A DNA stretch of 64,000 bases from Acinetobacter sp. XS-4 (GTDB taxonomy: Bacteria; Pseudomonadota; Gammaproteobacteria; Pseudomonadales; Moraxellaceae). Shown here one piece after another: positions 18,712 through 28,889 of this stretch (its first letter is position 1; each line of letters starts with the position of its first letter). Both the position numbers and the translations under genes were made by a program. The stretch spans positions 1,426,001-1,490,000 of the forward strand of contig NZ_CP094657.1 in the NCBI RefSeq assembly GCF_023920705.1, in the 5' to 3' direction. The notes beneath the pieces are model-generated. The model was given only the letters and a program-made list of their open reading frames with translations. It was not told the DNA's origin and did no database searches.

Positions 18712-18942
18712 ATGATTGATTTAATGCCCGCAGATGCAAAGAGTAAGTTGCGAGAAATTAGAATTGTTAAAGTCTTTATAATTTTTGCCTTTGTATTGAG
18801 TCTTCTTATTTTATACATTGAGTATCAAAAATATGCGCATATAAGCTGGAAATTTATATTTATTGCCAGTACATGTGTAATTTACGATTTTGATTTAAAT
18901 AAAAAAATTAAAGAATTGAAAGTTCAAATAAAAAGTGACTAA
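18712..18942 (+). CDS. Small membrane protein, 76 aa, unknown
   Basis: MIDLMPADAKSKLREI is followed by a hydrophobic helix (about 22-40) and a second, weaker one (about 47-62), then a Lys-rich tail. Unknown family, probably inner membrane. The ATG at 18712 is preferred to a TTG two codons earlier. It converges on lpxH with a gap of 7 bp and no clear terminator. Protein-like composition gives moderate support. Confidence 0.5.
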   Translation: MIDLMPADAKSKLREIRIVKVFIIFAFVLSLLILYIEYQKYAHISWKFIFIASTCVIYDFDLNKKIKELKVQIKSD

Positions 18943-18949
18943 TTTCTAG

Positions 18950-19669
18950 CTAATAATTCCAGACAATCAATTCTAGCTGTTGCGTATTTGAAGATGGATC
19001 AATTTCTAAAATGTAAGCCTGATCCTCACGCCAATCGCCAAGAACAATTCGTTGTTTAGCTTGTACTTGATGAATTGAAGGACGGTGAGTATGCCCATGA
19101 ATCAATATGTCGACATTTGCTAAAGCGGAAATAACCGCTTGCTCATTCACGTCCATGATTTCATAGCTTTTTTGCTGTTTATCAACTGAGCTTCTTTTGC
19201 GAAAGCCACTAACAAGCTTAGTACGAAAACTGAGTGGAGTGCGGCGTAAAAGAGCGACTAAGAGAGGATTTCGAATAATTTTTTTAAATCTTTGATAGGA
19301 AATGTCATCTGTACATAATGCATCGCCGTGTTCTAAGCGATATTGATGTCCTGCGATATTGAGAGAATAAATGTCAGGGAGTAAGACGCCATTAAATTTA
19401 TTGAGAAAAACTTGATTAAGCGCAAAATCACGGTTACCGACTTGAAAATAAACCTGATTCCCTTTTTTGCTAAAGTCTTTTAAGGCCTCAACAATTTCAT
19501 CAAGCCATGGTGCTGAATAGTCATCTCCAATCCAGGCATTAAACCAGTCGCCTAAGATGTAGAGTTGAGTATTTTTATCTTGGTAATGCACCAATAAGTC
19601 TAAAAACCCTCGAACGAGTCGAGGGTGTTCAGGTGACAAATGTAAATCTGAGATAAACAGATAAGTCAC
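18950..19669 (-). CDS. lpxH: UDP-2,3-diacylglucosamine diphosphatase LpxH
   Basis: Lipid A pathway enzyme that hydrolyses UDP-2,3-diacylglucosamine to lipid X, peripheral on the inner membrane. Calcineurin-like phosphoesterase motifs are all present: SDLHLSPEHP, GDWFNAWIGDD, VGNRD, EHGD and HGHTHRP. Its 239 aa match the family. It lies 15 bp downstream of ppiB and is probably co-transcribed, with glnS divergent, an order common in gammaproteobacteria. Confidence 0.95.
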   Translation of the reverse strand: MTYLFISDLHLSPEHPRLVRGFLDLLVHYQDKNTQLYILGDWFNAWIGDDYSAPWLDEIVEALKDFSKKGNQVYFQVGNRDFALNQVFLNKFNGVLLPDIYSLNIAGHQYRLEHGDALCTDDISYQRFKKIIRNPLLVALLRRTPLSFRTKLVSGFRKRSSVDKQQKSYEIMDVNEQAVISALANVDILIHGHTHRPSIHQVQAKQRIVLGDWREDQAYILEIDPSSNTQQLELIVWNY

Positions 19670-19684
19670 AGCTTTATCCTAAAA

Positions 19685-20194
19685 TTATTCAGAAATAATT
19701 TTAGCAGATTCGATTACAACATTTTCTAAAGGAACGTCAGCGTGATAACCGCGGTTGCCAGTGCGAACACCTTTGATCGCTTCAACAATGTCTAAACCTT
19801 CAACAACTTTACCAAATACGGCATAGCCCCAACCTTGAGCAGTTTTAGAGGTATGGTTCAAGAAAGAGTTATTTTTCACGTTGATAAAGAATTGAGCAGA
19901 CGCTGAGTGAGGAGCTTGAGTACGTGCCATTGCAACGGTACCTTCGTCGTTACTTAAACCGTTATCAGCTTCATTTTCAATTGAATCACGTGTCGCTTTT
20001 TCTTTGAAGTTTTCATCCATACCGCCACCTTGGATCATGAAACCATCAATGACGCGGTGGAAAATAACGCCGTCATAAAAACCGTCACGTACATATTCTA
20101 AAAAGTTTGCTACTGTTTTAGGCGCTTTTTCAGCATTCAGTTCAAGAACAATACGACCTTTATTGGTGTTTAATTCGACTTGAGGAAAACTCAT
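19685..20194 (-). CDS. ppiB: Cytoplasmic cyclophilin peptidyl-prolyl isomerase (PpiB type)
   Basis: A 169-aa cyclophilin domain with no signal peptide, so the cytoplasmic PpiB type. Motifs [27 protein letters not shown] and the catalytic core [16 protein letters not shown] are seen. It catalyses cis-trans prolyl isomerisation in protein folding. It is first gene of the ppiB-lpxH unit and divergent from glnS. Confidence 0.93.
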   Translation of the reverse strand: MSFPQVELNTNKGRIVLELNAEKAPKTVANFLEYVRDGFYDGVIFHRVIDGFMIQGGGMDENFKEKATRDSIENEADNGLSNDEGTVAMARTQAPHSASAQFFINVKNNSFLNHTSKTAQGWGYAVFGKVVEGLDIVEAIKGVRTGNRGYHADVPLENVVIESAKIISE

Positions 20195-20362
20195 TACATT
20201 AATCTCCTAAACATGGGCTTATGACCATGGGTTTTTGGTTGAGAGAAGCATAAGCAAACTGTAAACTACAAGGCAAGTAAAAAACGTTAAAATCTTTGTG
20301 AAAAATGAAGATAGCGTTTAAATTTTTCGAAATTTTATCTACAAAGAAGTGATTGATACACT

Positions 20363-22090
20363 ATGAAGCCTAATGATGTTGTCTCGAGCCTGCCAAATAA
20401 CCCGACACCGAATACTCATGCCTCTGTCGATTCTACGCAGCAAGAACAACAGGCTGGCTTAGATTTTGTTCGCCAAGTTATTACTGAAGATTTAGCTGCT
20501 GGTCGTGCAAAGCAGATCGTAACGCGTTTTCCACCAGAACCAAATGGCTATTTACATATTGGTCATGTAAAAGCAATTTGTCTAAACTTTGGTGTGGCTG
20601 AAGAGTTTGATGGATTATGTAATTTACGTTTTGACGATACAAACCCTGATGCTGAAGAGCAAGAGTATGTTGACGGTATTGCTAACGATGTGAAATGGCT
20701 TGGTTTTAACTGGAATGGTGAGCCACGCTATGCATCAGGTTATTTTGATCAATTATATGTATGGGCTGTTCAACTGATTGAGCAAGGCGATGCTTATGTT
20801 GATTTGCAATCTCCAGAAGAAATTAAGCTAAACCGCGGTAATTTTGTTGAGCCTGGTAAAAATTCACCATACCGTGATGCTTCTGTTGAAGAGAACCTTG
20901 CGCGCTTTGAAAAAATGCGTAGTGGTGAATTTAAAGAGGGCGAAGCTGTTTTACGTGCCAAAATTGATATGGCAAGCCCAAATGTACACATGCGTGACCC
21001 AATTTTATATCGCGTATTGCATTCAGAGCATCATCAAACAGGTGATAAGTGGAAAATCTATCCAATGTATGACTATGCTCATCCATTGTCTGATGCGATC
21101 GAGGGAATTACTCATTCGCTTTGTACATTAGAGTTCCAAGATCACCGTCCGTTTTATGACTGGATTGTAGAAAAAGTAAAATCTCAAGCGGTTCCACATC
21201 AGTATGAATCTTCACGTTTAAACGTGGATTACACCATTACATCAAAACGTAAATTACGTAAATTGGTGGAAGGTGGCCATGTGAATGGTTGGGATGACCC
21301 TCGTATGCCAACAGTCGTGGGTATGCGTCGTCGAGGTTTTACGCCAGAAGGTTTGCGTGATTTCTGTAAGCGTGTGGGCGTGTCAAAAACTGACGGTATT
21401 GTAGATGTTGCAATGCTTGAGTTCTGTATTCGCCAATCTTTAGAAAATACAGCTGCACGTGGTATGGCTGTTTTAAGTCCACTTAAAGTGACTTTAACCA
21501 ATTTGCCAGAAGATATGGATCTTAACCATGCTCGCCATCCAAACGTGTATATGGGTGACCGTGTGATTCCTTTAACTAAGGAAATCTATATTGACCGTAA
21601 AGACTTTGAAGAAGTACCACCAAAAGGCTTTAAACGTTTAATTCCTGATGGTGAAGTGCGTTTACGCCATGCTTACGTCATTAAATGTGATGAAGTTATT
21701 AAGGATGCTAATGGTGAAGTCATTGAGTTGAAATGTTCGATTGACCCTGAAACCTTAGGTAAAAACCCTGAAGGCCGTAAAGTGAAAGGTGTAATTCACT
21801 GGGTATCTGCGACTAAAGGTATTCCTGCTGAAGTACGTATTTACGATCGTTTGTTCACAGAAGCAGATCCTGAAACAGGTGATGATTTCTTGGCAAATTT
21901 AAATCCAGATTCGATGAAAGTATTAGAAGCTGTCATTGAGCCTGCTTTGGCACAAGCGAGTCCTGAAGATCGTTTCCAGTTTGAACGTGAAGGTTATTTT
22001 GTTGCTGATCAACATGATCATTCATCTGAAAAACCAGTGTTTAACCGCATTCTCGATTTGAAAGATAGCTTTAAGCCTGAGAAAAAGTAA
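20363..22090 (+). CDS. glnS: Glutaminyl-tRNA synthetase
   Basis: A class I synthetase that charges tRNA-Gln. The HIGH motif lies in [15 protein letters not shown] near residue 65, and the KMSKS equivalent is [10 protein letters not shown]. The C-terminal anticodon-binding beta-barrels extend to residue 575. A disordered N-terminal extension of about 30 residues precedes the catalytic domain. It is a single gene, with a strong terminator downstream. Confidence 0.96.
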   Translation: MKPNDVVSSLPNNPTPNTHASVDSTQQEQQAGLDFVRQVITEDLAAGRAKQIVTRFPPEPNGYLHIGHVKAICLNFGVAEEFDGLCNLRFDDTNPDAEEQEYVDGIANDVKWLGFNWNGEPRYASGYFDQLYVWAVQLIEQGDAYVDLQSPEEIKLNRGNFVEPGKNSPYRDASVEENLARFEKMRSGEFKEGEAVLRAKIDMASPNVHMRDPILYRVLHSEHHQTGDKWKIYPMYDYAHPLSDAIEGITHSLCTLEFQDHRPFYDWIVEKVKSQAVPHQYESSRLNVDYTITSKRKLRKLVEGGHVNGWDDPRMPTVVGMRRRGFTPEGLRDFCKRVGVSKTDGIVDVAMLEFCIRQSLENTAARGMAVLSPLKVTLTNLPEDMDLNHARHPNVYMGDRVIPLTKEIYIDRKDFEEVPPKGFKRLIPDGEVRLRHAYVIKCDEVIKDANGEVIELKCSIDPETLGKNPEGRKVKGVIHWVSATKGIPAEVRIYDRLFTEADPETGDDFLANLNPDSMKVLEAVIEPALAQASPEDRFQFEREGYFVADQHDHSSEKPVFNRILDLKDSFKPEKK

Positions 22091-22127
22091 GACGCGTAAA
22101 ATGTTTTTGAGTAAATAGCAGATATAA

Positions 22128-22154
22128 AAAAAGCCCAACTCAGTTGGGCTTTTT
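22128..22154 (+). terminator. Rho-independent terminator after glnS
   Basis: AAAAAGCCCAACT / AGTTGGGCTTTTT stem with a minimal loop and T tract. Confidence 0.9.
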
Positions 22155-22202
22155 ATTTATTTTCCTACATATATTATTTTATATGATGCTTTGGCAAATA
22201 AG

Positions 22203-22316
22203 CTAAGCCGGGTTAACCACATAAAAATAAAGAACAAGGATGATAAGAAGAATAAACGCTAGCGATAAATAGGTATTAACCGTATTAAAGCTTTTGATAA
22301 ATTTCAGGATTTCCAT
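22203..22316 (-). CDS. Putative 37-aa single-pass membrane protein
   Basis: A short ORF on the minus strand between the glnS terminator and the GATase gene. It reads MEILKFIKSF, then a soluble-polar stretch, then a hydrophobic helix of about 18 residues (LAFILLIILVLYFYVV) and ends NPA. The N-terminal Lys and hydrophobic helix give the topology of bacterial small membrane proteins. No good Shine-Dalgarno precedes the ATG, so translation is uncertain. The rest of this intergenic stretch (22155-22462) shows nothing else. Confidence 0.4.
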   Translation of the reverse strand: MEILKFIKSFNTVNTYLSLAFILLIILVLYFYVVNPA

Positions 22317-22462
22317 AATGATTAACTATTTATATTTGTGAAGAAAAGTATGGTGAAGCAGTACACTTAATTTAATATAAAATGTTCCAAAAGATAGATT
22401 ATTATTCTACCTTTTGGTTAATAAAAAAGCATTTAAACTTATTTGTAGTAATAAAAAAGCGA

Positions 22463-23185
22463 TTAACCACTATATCCAATTCGTTTAAGAAATTTTTGAA
22501 TAACGTCAAAGGCAGCATGTTCGAGGTTTTGAGCATATTGCTGATTTTCTTCGCGAAGTTTTGGAATTGAAATATTGGCATGGCGAAGTTCACATGTATG
22601 ACCGATGAGCCATTTTTCAAAATGTTCTTCAGTGGTTTCAATATGGAACTGCAAAGCAAGAATATTATTGCCGACTTCAAATGCCTGATTGGTATAAATA
22701 TCTGAGCTTGCTAAGAGCACCGCATTTTCAGGAAGATCGAAAGTGTCACCGTGCCAATGTAGAACATGAACATTGTTAAGCAAACCAGATAAAACCTGAT
22801 TAGCACGTAGGCTTAAGCTTAGTGGACCCCAGCCAATTTCTTTTTGATGACCTGCATATACTTTTGCACCAAGTGCATGAGCAATAAGCTGTGCGCCTAG
22901 GCAAATACCAAGCGTAGGCTTGTCAGCTGCCAAACGTTGTTTGAGTAAAGCGATTTCATCTTTTAAGAATGGATAATCATCAGTTTCATAAACACCAATT
23001 GGACCACCTAAAATAACGGTTAAACCTTCATGTGCAAAAGCAGGGGTTAAATCATCTACACCTGCCTCAAAATAACGGACACGAAATCCGAGTTGATAAA
23101 AGACATCTTCTAATGAACCTAAGTCTTCGAAAGCGAGATGCTGAATGGCATAAATAGTTTTTGGGAAGGCGTTTGTTGTGCTCAT
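22463..23185 (-). CDS. Class I glutamine amidotransferase-like protein
   Basis: A 240-aa protein with a single GATase1 domain, of the GMP-synthase-like stand-alone type. Nucleophile elbow LGICLGAQLIAHALGA (Cys near residue 94), oxyanion GGPIGVYE, and a C-terminal His-x-Glu (FHIETTEEHF). The acceptor substrate is not inferable; such proteins include gamma-glutamyl polyamine and glutathione hydrolases. It is a single gene. A second homologue lies at 60034-60756. Confidence 0.82.
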   Translation of the reverse strand: MSTTNAFPKTIYAIQHLAFEDLGSLEDVFYQLGFRVRYFEAGVDDLTPAFAHEGLTVILGGPIGVYETDDYPFLKDEIALLKQRLAADKPTLGICLGAQLIAHALGAKVYAGHQKEIGWGPLSLSLRANQVLSGLLNNVHVLHWHGDTFDLPENAVLLASSDIYTNQAFEVGNNILALQFHIETTEEHFEKWLIGHTCELRHANISIPKLREENQQYAQNLEHAAFDVIQKFLKRIGYSG

Positions 23186-23306
23186 ACAAATGATTCATAG
23201 AAGATCAATAGGTGGAGTATAGCGATAAATAAAAGGAAGAAAATATCTGTATAAATCGTCAATACCTGAAAATTGATATTTTTCGTTAAAATGATGTTGT
23301 TATGCA

Positions 23307-23336
23307 AAGGATTATCTTATTCATGAATAAATCCTT
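23307..23336. repeat. Inverted repeat downstream of eutC
   Basis: AAGGATT ... AATCCTT arms flank a perfect 14-bp palindrome (TTATTCATGAATAA, 23317-23330). It could stall transcription at the eutC 3' end, but there is no T tract on the minus strand. It could also be an operator. Confidence 0.4.
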
Positions 23337-23352
23337 AAACATATTCTACTGT

Positions 23353-24168
23353 TTAAAATAATAGCTTTTGAGTTGCCTCAAGACCTATATCTGAAAGTTG
23401 ATGTTCATCTTTTAAATTAACTCCTGAAAAGCCGAGCTGTTTTGATTTTTCCATTAATGTCATTAAACGTTGTACCGCAACTGGAATACTTAAGCCTGCA
23501 GAACGGACATTAGAAATACAATTACGCTTAGCATCAATACAGCCTGAATATGCATTCCACGTATAGTAAATTCCCATACTATCAGGAGAGCTTAAACCTG
23601 GGCGCTCACCAATCAGCATTACAAGCATGGGTGCCTTAAATATTTCAGCAACTTCATCACCTAAAGCAACCCGACTGCCTGTTGCCAGTGTAATTGGTGC
23701 AAGATTCCAGTTTTCTTGCTGAATTTGTTCACTTAGCGCTGTAATGAATGGGATGGCATTCGCTTCAATCGCTCTTGCAGAGAGTCCATCACCGACCACA
23801 ATACAAATATCGTATTGTTGAAGGTCTTCTGCATACTTCTTAATTAAGACATCTTTTGATTGATCTGAAAGCTGACGTCCTAAATCCGGACGTTTAAGAT
23901 AGATTTCCTTATTAGGGGCGTTGCTTTGGACATGAAGACTTTGCAGCCGTCTTTGCACTAATTGCTCAGATAAATAGGAAACATCCATGTCTTGATAAAC
24001 CGCATCTTTTGCTTGTGCATGCGACAACTGGAACTCAAGTAAGGCTTGTGTTGGGATGCTACAACCTGCACGACCCAGAGCAATACGAGCATCAGTAAAC
24101 TGTTTAAGTTTTTCCCACTGATCTTGATGGGTGCTTGATGGATATTGAATATCACGGTTCAGTTTCAT
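23353..24168 (-). CDS. eutC: Ethanolamine ammonia-lyase small subunit
   Basis: The light chain of the adenosylcobalamin-dependent lyase that splits ethanolamine to acetaldehyde and ammonia. Motifs IVVGDGLSARAIEANA and GERPGLSSPDSMGIYYTW are conserved in EutC. Its 271 aa match the family. GGGAG precedes the start. It lies 10 bp downstream of eutB, in the order eat-eutB-eutC. Confidence 0.93.
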   Translation of the reverse strand: MKLNRDIQYPSSTHQDQWEKLKQFTDARIALGRAGCSIPTQALLEFQLSHAQAKDAVYQDMDVSYLSEQLVQRRLQSLHVQSNAPNKEIYLKRPDLGRQLSDQSKDVLIKKYAEDLQQYDICIVVGDGLSARAIEANAIPFITALSEQIQQENWNLAPITLATGSRVALGDEVAEIFKAPMLVMLIGERPGLSSPDSMGIYYTWNAYSGCIDAKRNCISNVRSAGLSIPVAVQRLMTLMEKSKQLGFSGVNLKDEHQLSDIGLEATQKLLF

Positions 24169-24178
24169 GATGTTCTCC

Positions 24179-25564
24179 CTAGTTCATGAGCAGACGAGAG
24201 AATTGGTCAGGCATTTGGTCTGCCCAACAGATTTGAGAGTTTTGTTGTTTAAAAATACCTTGCTGTTCAAGCCAAGTTGAAAACTCTGGAGCTGGTTTTA
24301 AACCGAGGAGTTGTCTTAAATAGAGGGCATCATGGAACGAGGTCGTTTGATAATTGAGCATGACATCGTCTGAACCCGGAATTCCCATAATAAAGTTAAT
24401 GCCCGCGGCCCCAAATAGAGTAAGGAGAACATCCATATCATTTTGGTCAGCATCGGCATGGTTGGTGTAACAAATGTCGCAGCCCATTGGCACACCAAGC
24501 AACTTACCGCAAAAGTGGTCTTCTAGTCCCGCACGTATAATTTGTTTGCCATTAAAAAGATATTCAGGGCCAATAAAGCCAACGACTGTATTCACTAACA
24601 GTGGATTGTATTTACGGGCCACTGCATAAGCACGTGTTTCTAATGTTTGCTGATCAACGCCATGATGTGCATTACTGGATAAGGCACTGCCTTGACCCGT
24701 TTCAAAGTACATAACATTTTGTCCAATAGTTCCGCGTTTAAGTGCGAGCGTGGCTTCATATCCCTCTTGTAGTAAATCGAGTGAAATTCCAAATCCTTCG
24801 TTTGCCAGTTGGGTGCCAGCGATTGATTGAAACATTAAATCAATAGGCACATTTTTTTCAGCCAGTTGAATGCCTGAGCTGATATGTGTGAGTACACAAG
24901 ATTGCGTCGGAATTTGATATTCCTGAATGACATGATCAAGCAATTTCAGTAGCTCTGACAAATTATGTAGGTTATCTGTGGCGGGGTTAATGCCAATCAC
25001 TGCATCACCATTGCCATACATCAAACCATCTAAAATACTCGCAGAAATACCCAGTACATCATCGGTAGGGTGGTTCGGTTGTAAACGGGTAGAAAGATGG
25101 CCTTTTAAACCAATCGTGTTGCGAAACTGGGTTATCACCTCACATTTGCTGGCGACATAAATCAAATCTTGATTACGCATAATTTTGCTGACAGCAGCCA
25201 CCATTTCTGGAGTTAAACCTGACGCTAATGCTTTTAAGCTTTGGGCAGTAGCTTCTTCTCCAAGTAACCAATTTCGGAAATCGCCTACTGTAAAGTGTGA
25301 AATAGGGGCAAAAGCTGCCAGATCATGTTCATCAATAATCAGTCGTGTAATTTCATCAGTTTCGTAATCGACCACAACTTCATTCAAAAATGTTTTAAGC
25401 GGTACATCGGCCAAAGTCATTTGTGCCGCAACATGTTCGGTTGCGTCTCTGGCGGCTACACCTGCTAATTCATCACCTGAACGTAACGGCGTTGCTTTTG
25501 CCATCAAGGTCTTCAAGTCAGCAAAGTGATACTGTTGATTGGCGACAATATTGCGATAACTCAT
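24179..25564 (-). CDS. eutB: Ethanolamine ammonia-lyase large subunit
   Basis: The catalytic heavy chain of ethanolamine ammonia-lyase, 461 aa. Motifs LKGHLSTRLQPNHPTDDV and FETGQGSALSSNAHHGVD are as in EutB, as is the C-terminal GIPGSDDVMLNYQTTSFHD. It needs adenosylcobalamin. No eutA reactivase gene adjoins it, and no microcompartment shell genes are present, so this is a cytosolic form of the pathway. It is 14 bp downstream of the permease gene. Confidence 0.94.
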   Translation of the reverse strand: MSYRNIVANQQYHFADLKTLMAKATPLRSGDELAGVAARDATEHVAAQMTLADVPLKTFLNEVVVDYETDEITRLIIDEHDLAAFAPISHFTVGDFRNWLLGEEATAQSLKALASGLTPEMVAAVSKIMRNQDLIYVASKCEVITQFRNTIGLKGHLSTRLQPNHPTDDVLGISASILDGLMYGNGDAVIGINPATDNLHNLSELLKLLDHVIQEYQIPTQSCVLTHISSGIQLAEKNVPIDLMFQSIAGTQLANEGFGISLDLLQEGYEATLALKRGTIGQNVMYFETGQGSALSSNAHHGVDQQTLETRAYAVARKYNPLLVNTVVGFIGPEYLFNGKQIIRAGLEDHFCGKLLGVPMGCDICYTNHADADQNDMDVLLTLFGAAGINFIMGIPGSDDVMLNYQTTSFHDALYLRQLLGLKPAPEFSTWLEQQGIFKQQNSQICWADQMPDQFSRLLMN

Positions 25565-25578
25565 AGTTGCGTCCTATT

Positions 25579-27015
25579 TTATAGTTCTTGTTCTGCGGCT
25601 TTAATATTTGCAAACTCTTCTTCTGGTGTACCTTTCACTAAATGATAACGGCTATAGAATAAAAAGTAAGCAATAAATACGACATAAATAGCGGCAGCAA
25701 TAAACCAAACTTTCGGATTAACAACAAAGCCCGCAACTACAGCAGCGACTGCTAGAACCAGTGCAATGCTTGAAGTAACGACTCCTCCAGGAGTTTTATA
25801 AGGACGAGGCATGTCGGGTTTAGATAGGCGTAGTTTGATGTGGGATAAAAGAATCAACACATAGGAAATGGTGGCACCAAAAACCGCGATTAAAATCAGT
25901 GAATCGCCTTCTTTGGTAAGTGAAAGCAAGAATCCAATAATGCCCGGAATAATAATCGCAAGATAAGGGGCTTTATTTTTATTGGTTAAAGAGAGTGAAG
26001 TAGGTAAGTAGCCAGCACGAGAGAGTGCAAAAATTTGACGTGAATAGGCATAGATAATTGAAAAGAAACTCGCGATTAAACCTGCTAACCCAACAAAATT
26101 TACAAAAGTCGCAAGCCAAGTATTGGTGCCATAAACTTTAACCAGAGCATCGACGAGGGGAGCGCCTGAGTTTTGCAAAGTACTTGCACCTGCTGCGCCC
26201 GCACCCAAGAATAATATGAGCATGGCAAACGCCGTTAATATGAGCATTGCACCGATTAAACCGCGTGGGAGAGATTTGGCTGGATCTTTTGCTTCTTCGG
26301 CTGCTAAAGGCACACCTTCAACTGCAAGGAAAAACCAGATTGCAAAGGGAACTGCGGCCCAGATGCCTAAATAGCCATGAGGTAGAAAACGACTTGCGCC
26401 AGCTGCTGTGCCAACAGGAATATCTAACAGGTTTTGTGTATTAAAATGTGGAATCATTGCGACAATAAACACAACTAGAGCAACAGCTGCGACAAGTGTA
26501 ATTGCGAACATAATTTTTAAGGCTTCGCCGGCACCCTTGAGATGTATGCCCATAAAAATGGCGTAGCAGGCGAGGTAAATCATCCAGCCATTTATGCCAA
26601 ATAGAGATTCGCAATAACCACCAATAAAGACAGCAATAGCAGCAGGGGCAATCGCGTATTCAATTAAAATGGCTGTTCCTGTTAAATAGCCCCCAAAAGG
26701 ACCAAAAGCAGCACGCGCAAAACTATAACCGCCACCTGCTGTTGGCATCATGGTGGACATTTCTGACATAGAAAGACATAGGCACAGATACATGATTGCA
26801 GCGAGGGCAGTGGCAATAAACATGCCACCCCAACCACCTTGAGCAATGCCGAAGTTCCAGCCAGCAAAATCACCCGATATCACATAAGCTACGCCTAAAC
26901 CAATCAGGAGTAACCAACCAACCGTACCTTGTTTGAGTTGACGCTGAGCAAAATATTCTGCTGATGAGACTTCTGTGCCTGAAGAAATGACGGAAGCCGT
27001 TTCTGGTTGATTCAT
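25579..27015 (-). CDS. eat: Ethanolamine permease (APC family)
   Basis: A 478-aa amino acid/polyamine/organocation family permease with about 12 helices. The adjacent eutBC genes and the APC core (GDFAGWNFGIAQGGWGGMF near residue 50) fit the ethanolamine permease family. It imports ethanolamine and is first gene of the eat-eutB-eutC unit. Its own promoter should lie in the 130 bp before the start. Confidence 0.92.
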   Translation of the reverse strand: MNQPETASVISSGTEVSSAEYFAQRQLKQGTVGWLLLIGLGVAYVISGDFAGWNFGIAQGGWGGMFIATALAAIMYLCLCLSMSEMSTMMPTAGGGYSFARAAFGPFGGYLTGTAILIEYAIAPAAIAVFIGGYCESLFGINGWMIYLACYAIFMGIHLKGAGEALKIMFAITLVAAVALVVFIVAMIPHFNTQNLLDIPVGTAAGASRFLPHGYLGIWAAVPFAIWFFLAVEGVPLAAEEAKDPAKSLPRGLIGAMLILTAFAMLILFLGAGAAGASTLQNSGAPLVDALVKVYGTNTWLATFVNFVGLAGLIASFFSIIYAYSRQIFALSRAGYLPTSLSLTNKNKAPYLAIIIPGIIGFLLSLTKEGDSLILIAVFGATISYVLILLSHIKLRLSKPDMPRPYKTPGGVVTSSIALVLAVAAVVAGFVVNPKVWFIAAAIYVVFIAYFLFYSRYHLVKGTPEEEFANIKAAEQEL

Positions 27016-27144
27016 ACAATACTCCTGCGAGTGGGTTTGTATGAATCAATGCAAAAGCAATGCCTAAATGAAGCACTTTAGAGAGTAAATAGAGCTTTTT
27101 TATTCTAAATGATAAAAATTCAAGCTTAACAACCGTAAATAAAG

Positions 27145-27175
27145 AAGCCAGCAATCTAAATTACTGGCTTTTTAT
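27145..27175. terminator. Terminator of the aldehyde dehydrogenase gene
   Basis: Stem AAGCCAG / CTGGCTT with a 12-nt loop; a T run follows on the plus strand and a T-rich stretch on the minus strand. It separates the ALDH gene from eat. Confidence 0.6.
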
Positions 27176-27235
27176 ATAATTAATGATCTTACTTCTTTCT
27201 AGTGTTGATAGCTTGGTATCAACTTGGTGCGAAAC

Positions 27236-28747
27236 TTAGAAGAAGCCCATTGGTTTAGTTGAATAACTCACCAACAAGTTTTTAGTTTGTTGATAGTGAT
27301 CTAGCATCATCTTATGGTTTTCACGGCCAATACCAGACTTTTTGTAGCCACCGAATGCAGCATGTGCAGGGTAGATGTTGTAGCAGTTTGTCCAAACACG
27401 GCCCGCTTCAATAGCACGACCTGCACGGTAAGAAATGTGAGCTGAACGTGACCAAACACCTGCGCCTAAACCATACATGGTGTCATTAGCAATTTTAATT
27501 GCATCGTCAAAGTCTTTGAACGTTGTCACAGCAAGTACAGGTCCAAAAATCTCTTCTTGGAAAACTTGCATGCTGTTGTGACCTTTAAAAATAGTCGGAT
27601 CAACATAGTAACCATCGCCTACTTCTTTACGGCCACTACCACCAAGTAAGAGTTCTGCACCTTCTTCACGACCAGTGTTAATACAACGTAAGATTTTCTC
27701 TTGTTGTTGTAGAGATGCTTGAGCACCAATCATGGTTTCAGTATCAAGTGGATGACCAGTTTTAATACGTTTTACGCGTTCAACAGCCATCTCTAAGAAC
27801 TGATCAGCAATACTTTCTTGTACTAAAGCACGAGAAGGGCAAGTACATACTTCACCTTGGTTTAGGGCAAACATCGCAAAACCTTCAAGCGTTTTTTCTA
27901 AGAAGTCATCTTCTTTATCCATGATATCTTCAAAGAAAAGGTTTGGTGACTTACCGCCAAGTTCTAAGGTAACTGGAATAATATTTTCAGTCGCATATTG
28001 CATCACCATTTGTCCAGTTTGAGTTGAACCTGTGAACGCGATTTTTGCAATACGTGGGTTTGTCGCTAAAGGACGGCCGACTTCTGAACCGAAACCATTG
28101 ACAATATTAAGTACACCTGGCGGTAAAATGTCTTGGATGAGTTCAGCCACCAACAAAATACCTACTGGAGTTTGCTCAGCTGGTTTAATCACGACACAGT
28201 TACCAGCTGCTAAAGCAGGTGCAAGTTTCCATGCTGCCATCAAAATTGGGAAGTTCCATGGAATGATTTGGCCAACCACACCGAGTGGTTCATGGAAATG
28301 ATAGGCAATGGTATCTTCATCAATTTCAGAGATGCCACCTTCTTGAGCACGAATACATCCAGCGAAATAACGGAAATGGTCAATCGCAAGCGGAAGATCA
28401 GCTGCTAAAGTTTCACGTACTGCTTTACCGTTATCCCAAGTTTCTGCAACAGCGAGCATTTCAAGATTTGCTTCTAAACGGTCAGCAATTTTTAAAAGGA
28501 TATTTGAGCGTACTGTTGGTGAAGCTTTATTCCATGTTGCTTTTGCTTTGTGCGCTGCATCTAGCGCGAGTTCGATATCTTCGGCACTAGAGCGTGGAAT
28601 ACGTGTAAAAGCTTTTCCATCAACAGGAGATATATTGTCAAAATATGCACCCTTTACAGGTGCTACCCATTCACCGCCAATAAAATTTTCGTATTGTGAT
28701 TTAAATTGAACTTTTGAGCCTGGTTGATTTGGATCGATATAGCGCAT
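27236..28747 (-). CDS. NAD-dependent aldehyde dehydrogenase (acetaldehyde dehydrogenase, ExaC-like)
   Basis: A 503-aa tetrameric-type ALDH. Catalytic Cys in [11 protein letters not shown], general-base Glu in [11 protein letters not shown] and Rossmann GSTQTG are present. The ALDH subtype and the adjacent eut genes suggest it oxidises acetaldehyde to acetate. Start 28747 (MRYIDPNQ) is fixed by AAGGA 8 nt upstream; the in-frame ATG at 28786 lacks one. It is transcribed separately from eat, since a terminator lies between them. Confidence 0.88.
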   Translation of the reverse strand: MRYIDPNQPGSKVQFKSQYENFIGGEWVAPVKGAYFDNISPVDGKAFTRIPRSSAEDIELALDAAHKAKATWNKASPTVRSNILLKIADRLEANLEMLAVAETWDNGKAVRETLAADLPLAIDHFRYFAGCIRAQEGGISEIDEDTIAYHFHEPLGVVGQIIPWNFPILMAAWKLAPALAAGNCVVIKPAEQTPVGILLVAELIQDILPPGVLNIVNGFGSEVGRPLATNPRIAKIAFTGSTQTGQMVMQYATENIIPVTLELGGKSPNLFFEDIMDKEDDFLEKTLEGFAMFALNQGEVCTCPSRALVQESIADQFLEMAVERVKRIKTGHPLDTETMIGAQASLQQQEKILRCINTGREEGAELLLGGSGRKEVGDGYYVDPTIFKGHNSMQVFQEEIFGPVLAVTTFKDFDDAIKIANDTMYGLGAGVWSRSAHISYRAGRAIEAGRVWTNCYNIYPAHAAFGGYKKSGIGRENHKMMLDHYQQTKNLLVSYSTKPMGFF

Positions 28748-28840
28748 ATAAATATTCCTTTGCTTTTTAGGACTAAAGACTAACAAGAACCCTGTCAGTA
28801 GGTACTTTCGTACTTTGTATAATTAGGATATAAAGAAGAA

Positions 28841-28861
28841 GGTTGGAGAAAGGTTGGAATA
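28841..28861. promoter_or_regulatory. Direct-repeat operator candidate A
   Basis: GGTTGGA occurs twice with 11-bp period (28841 and 28852), followed by ATA. It is about 94 bp upstream of the ALDH start and 29 bp upstream of the divergent GAF regulator. A nearly identical 21-nt element precedes the alpha/beta hydrolase at 31113. Confidence 0.55.
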
Positions 28862-28889
28862 GAAATGTGGATATATAAGGAATTTACAA

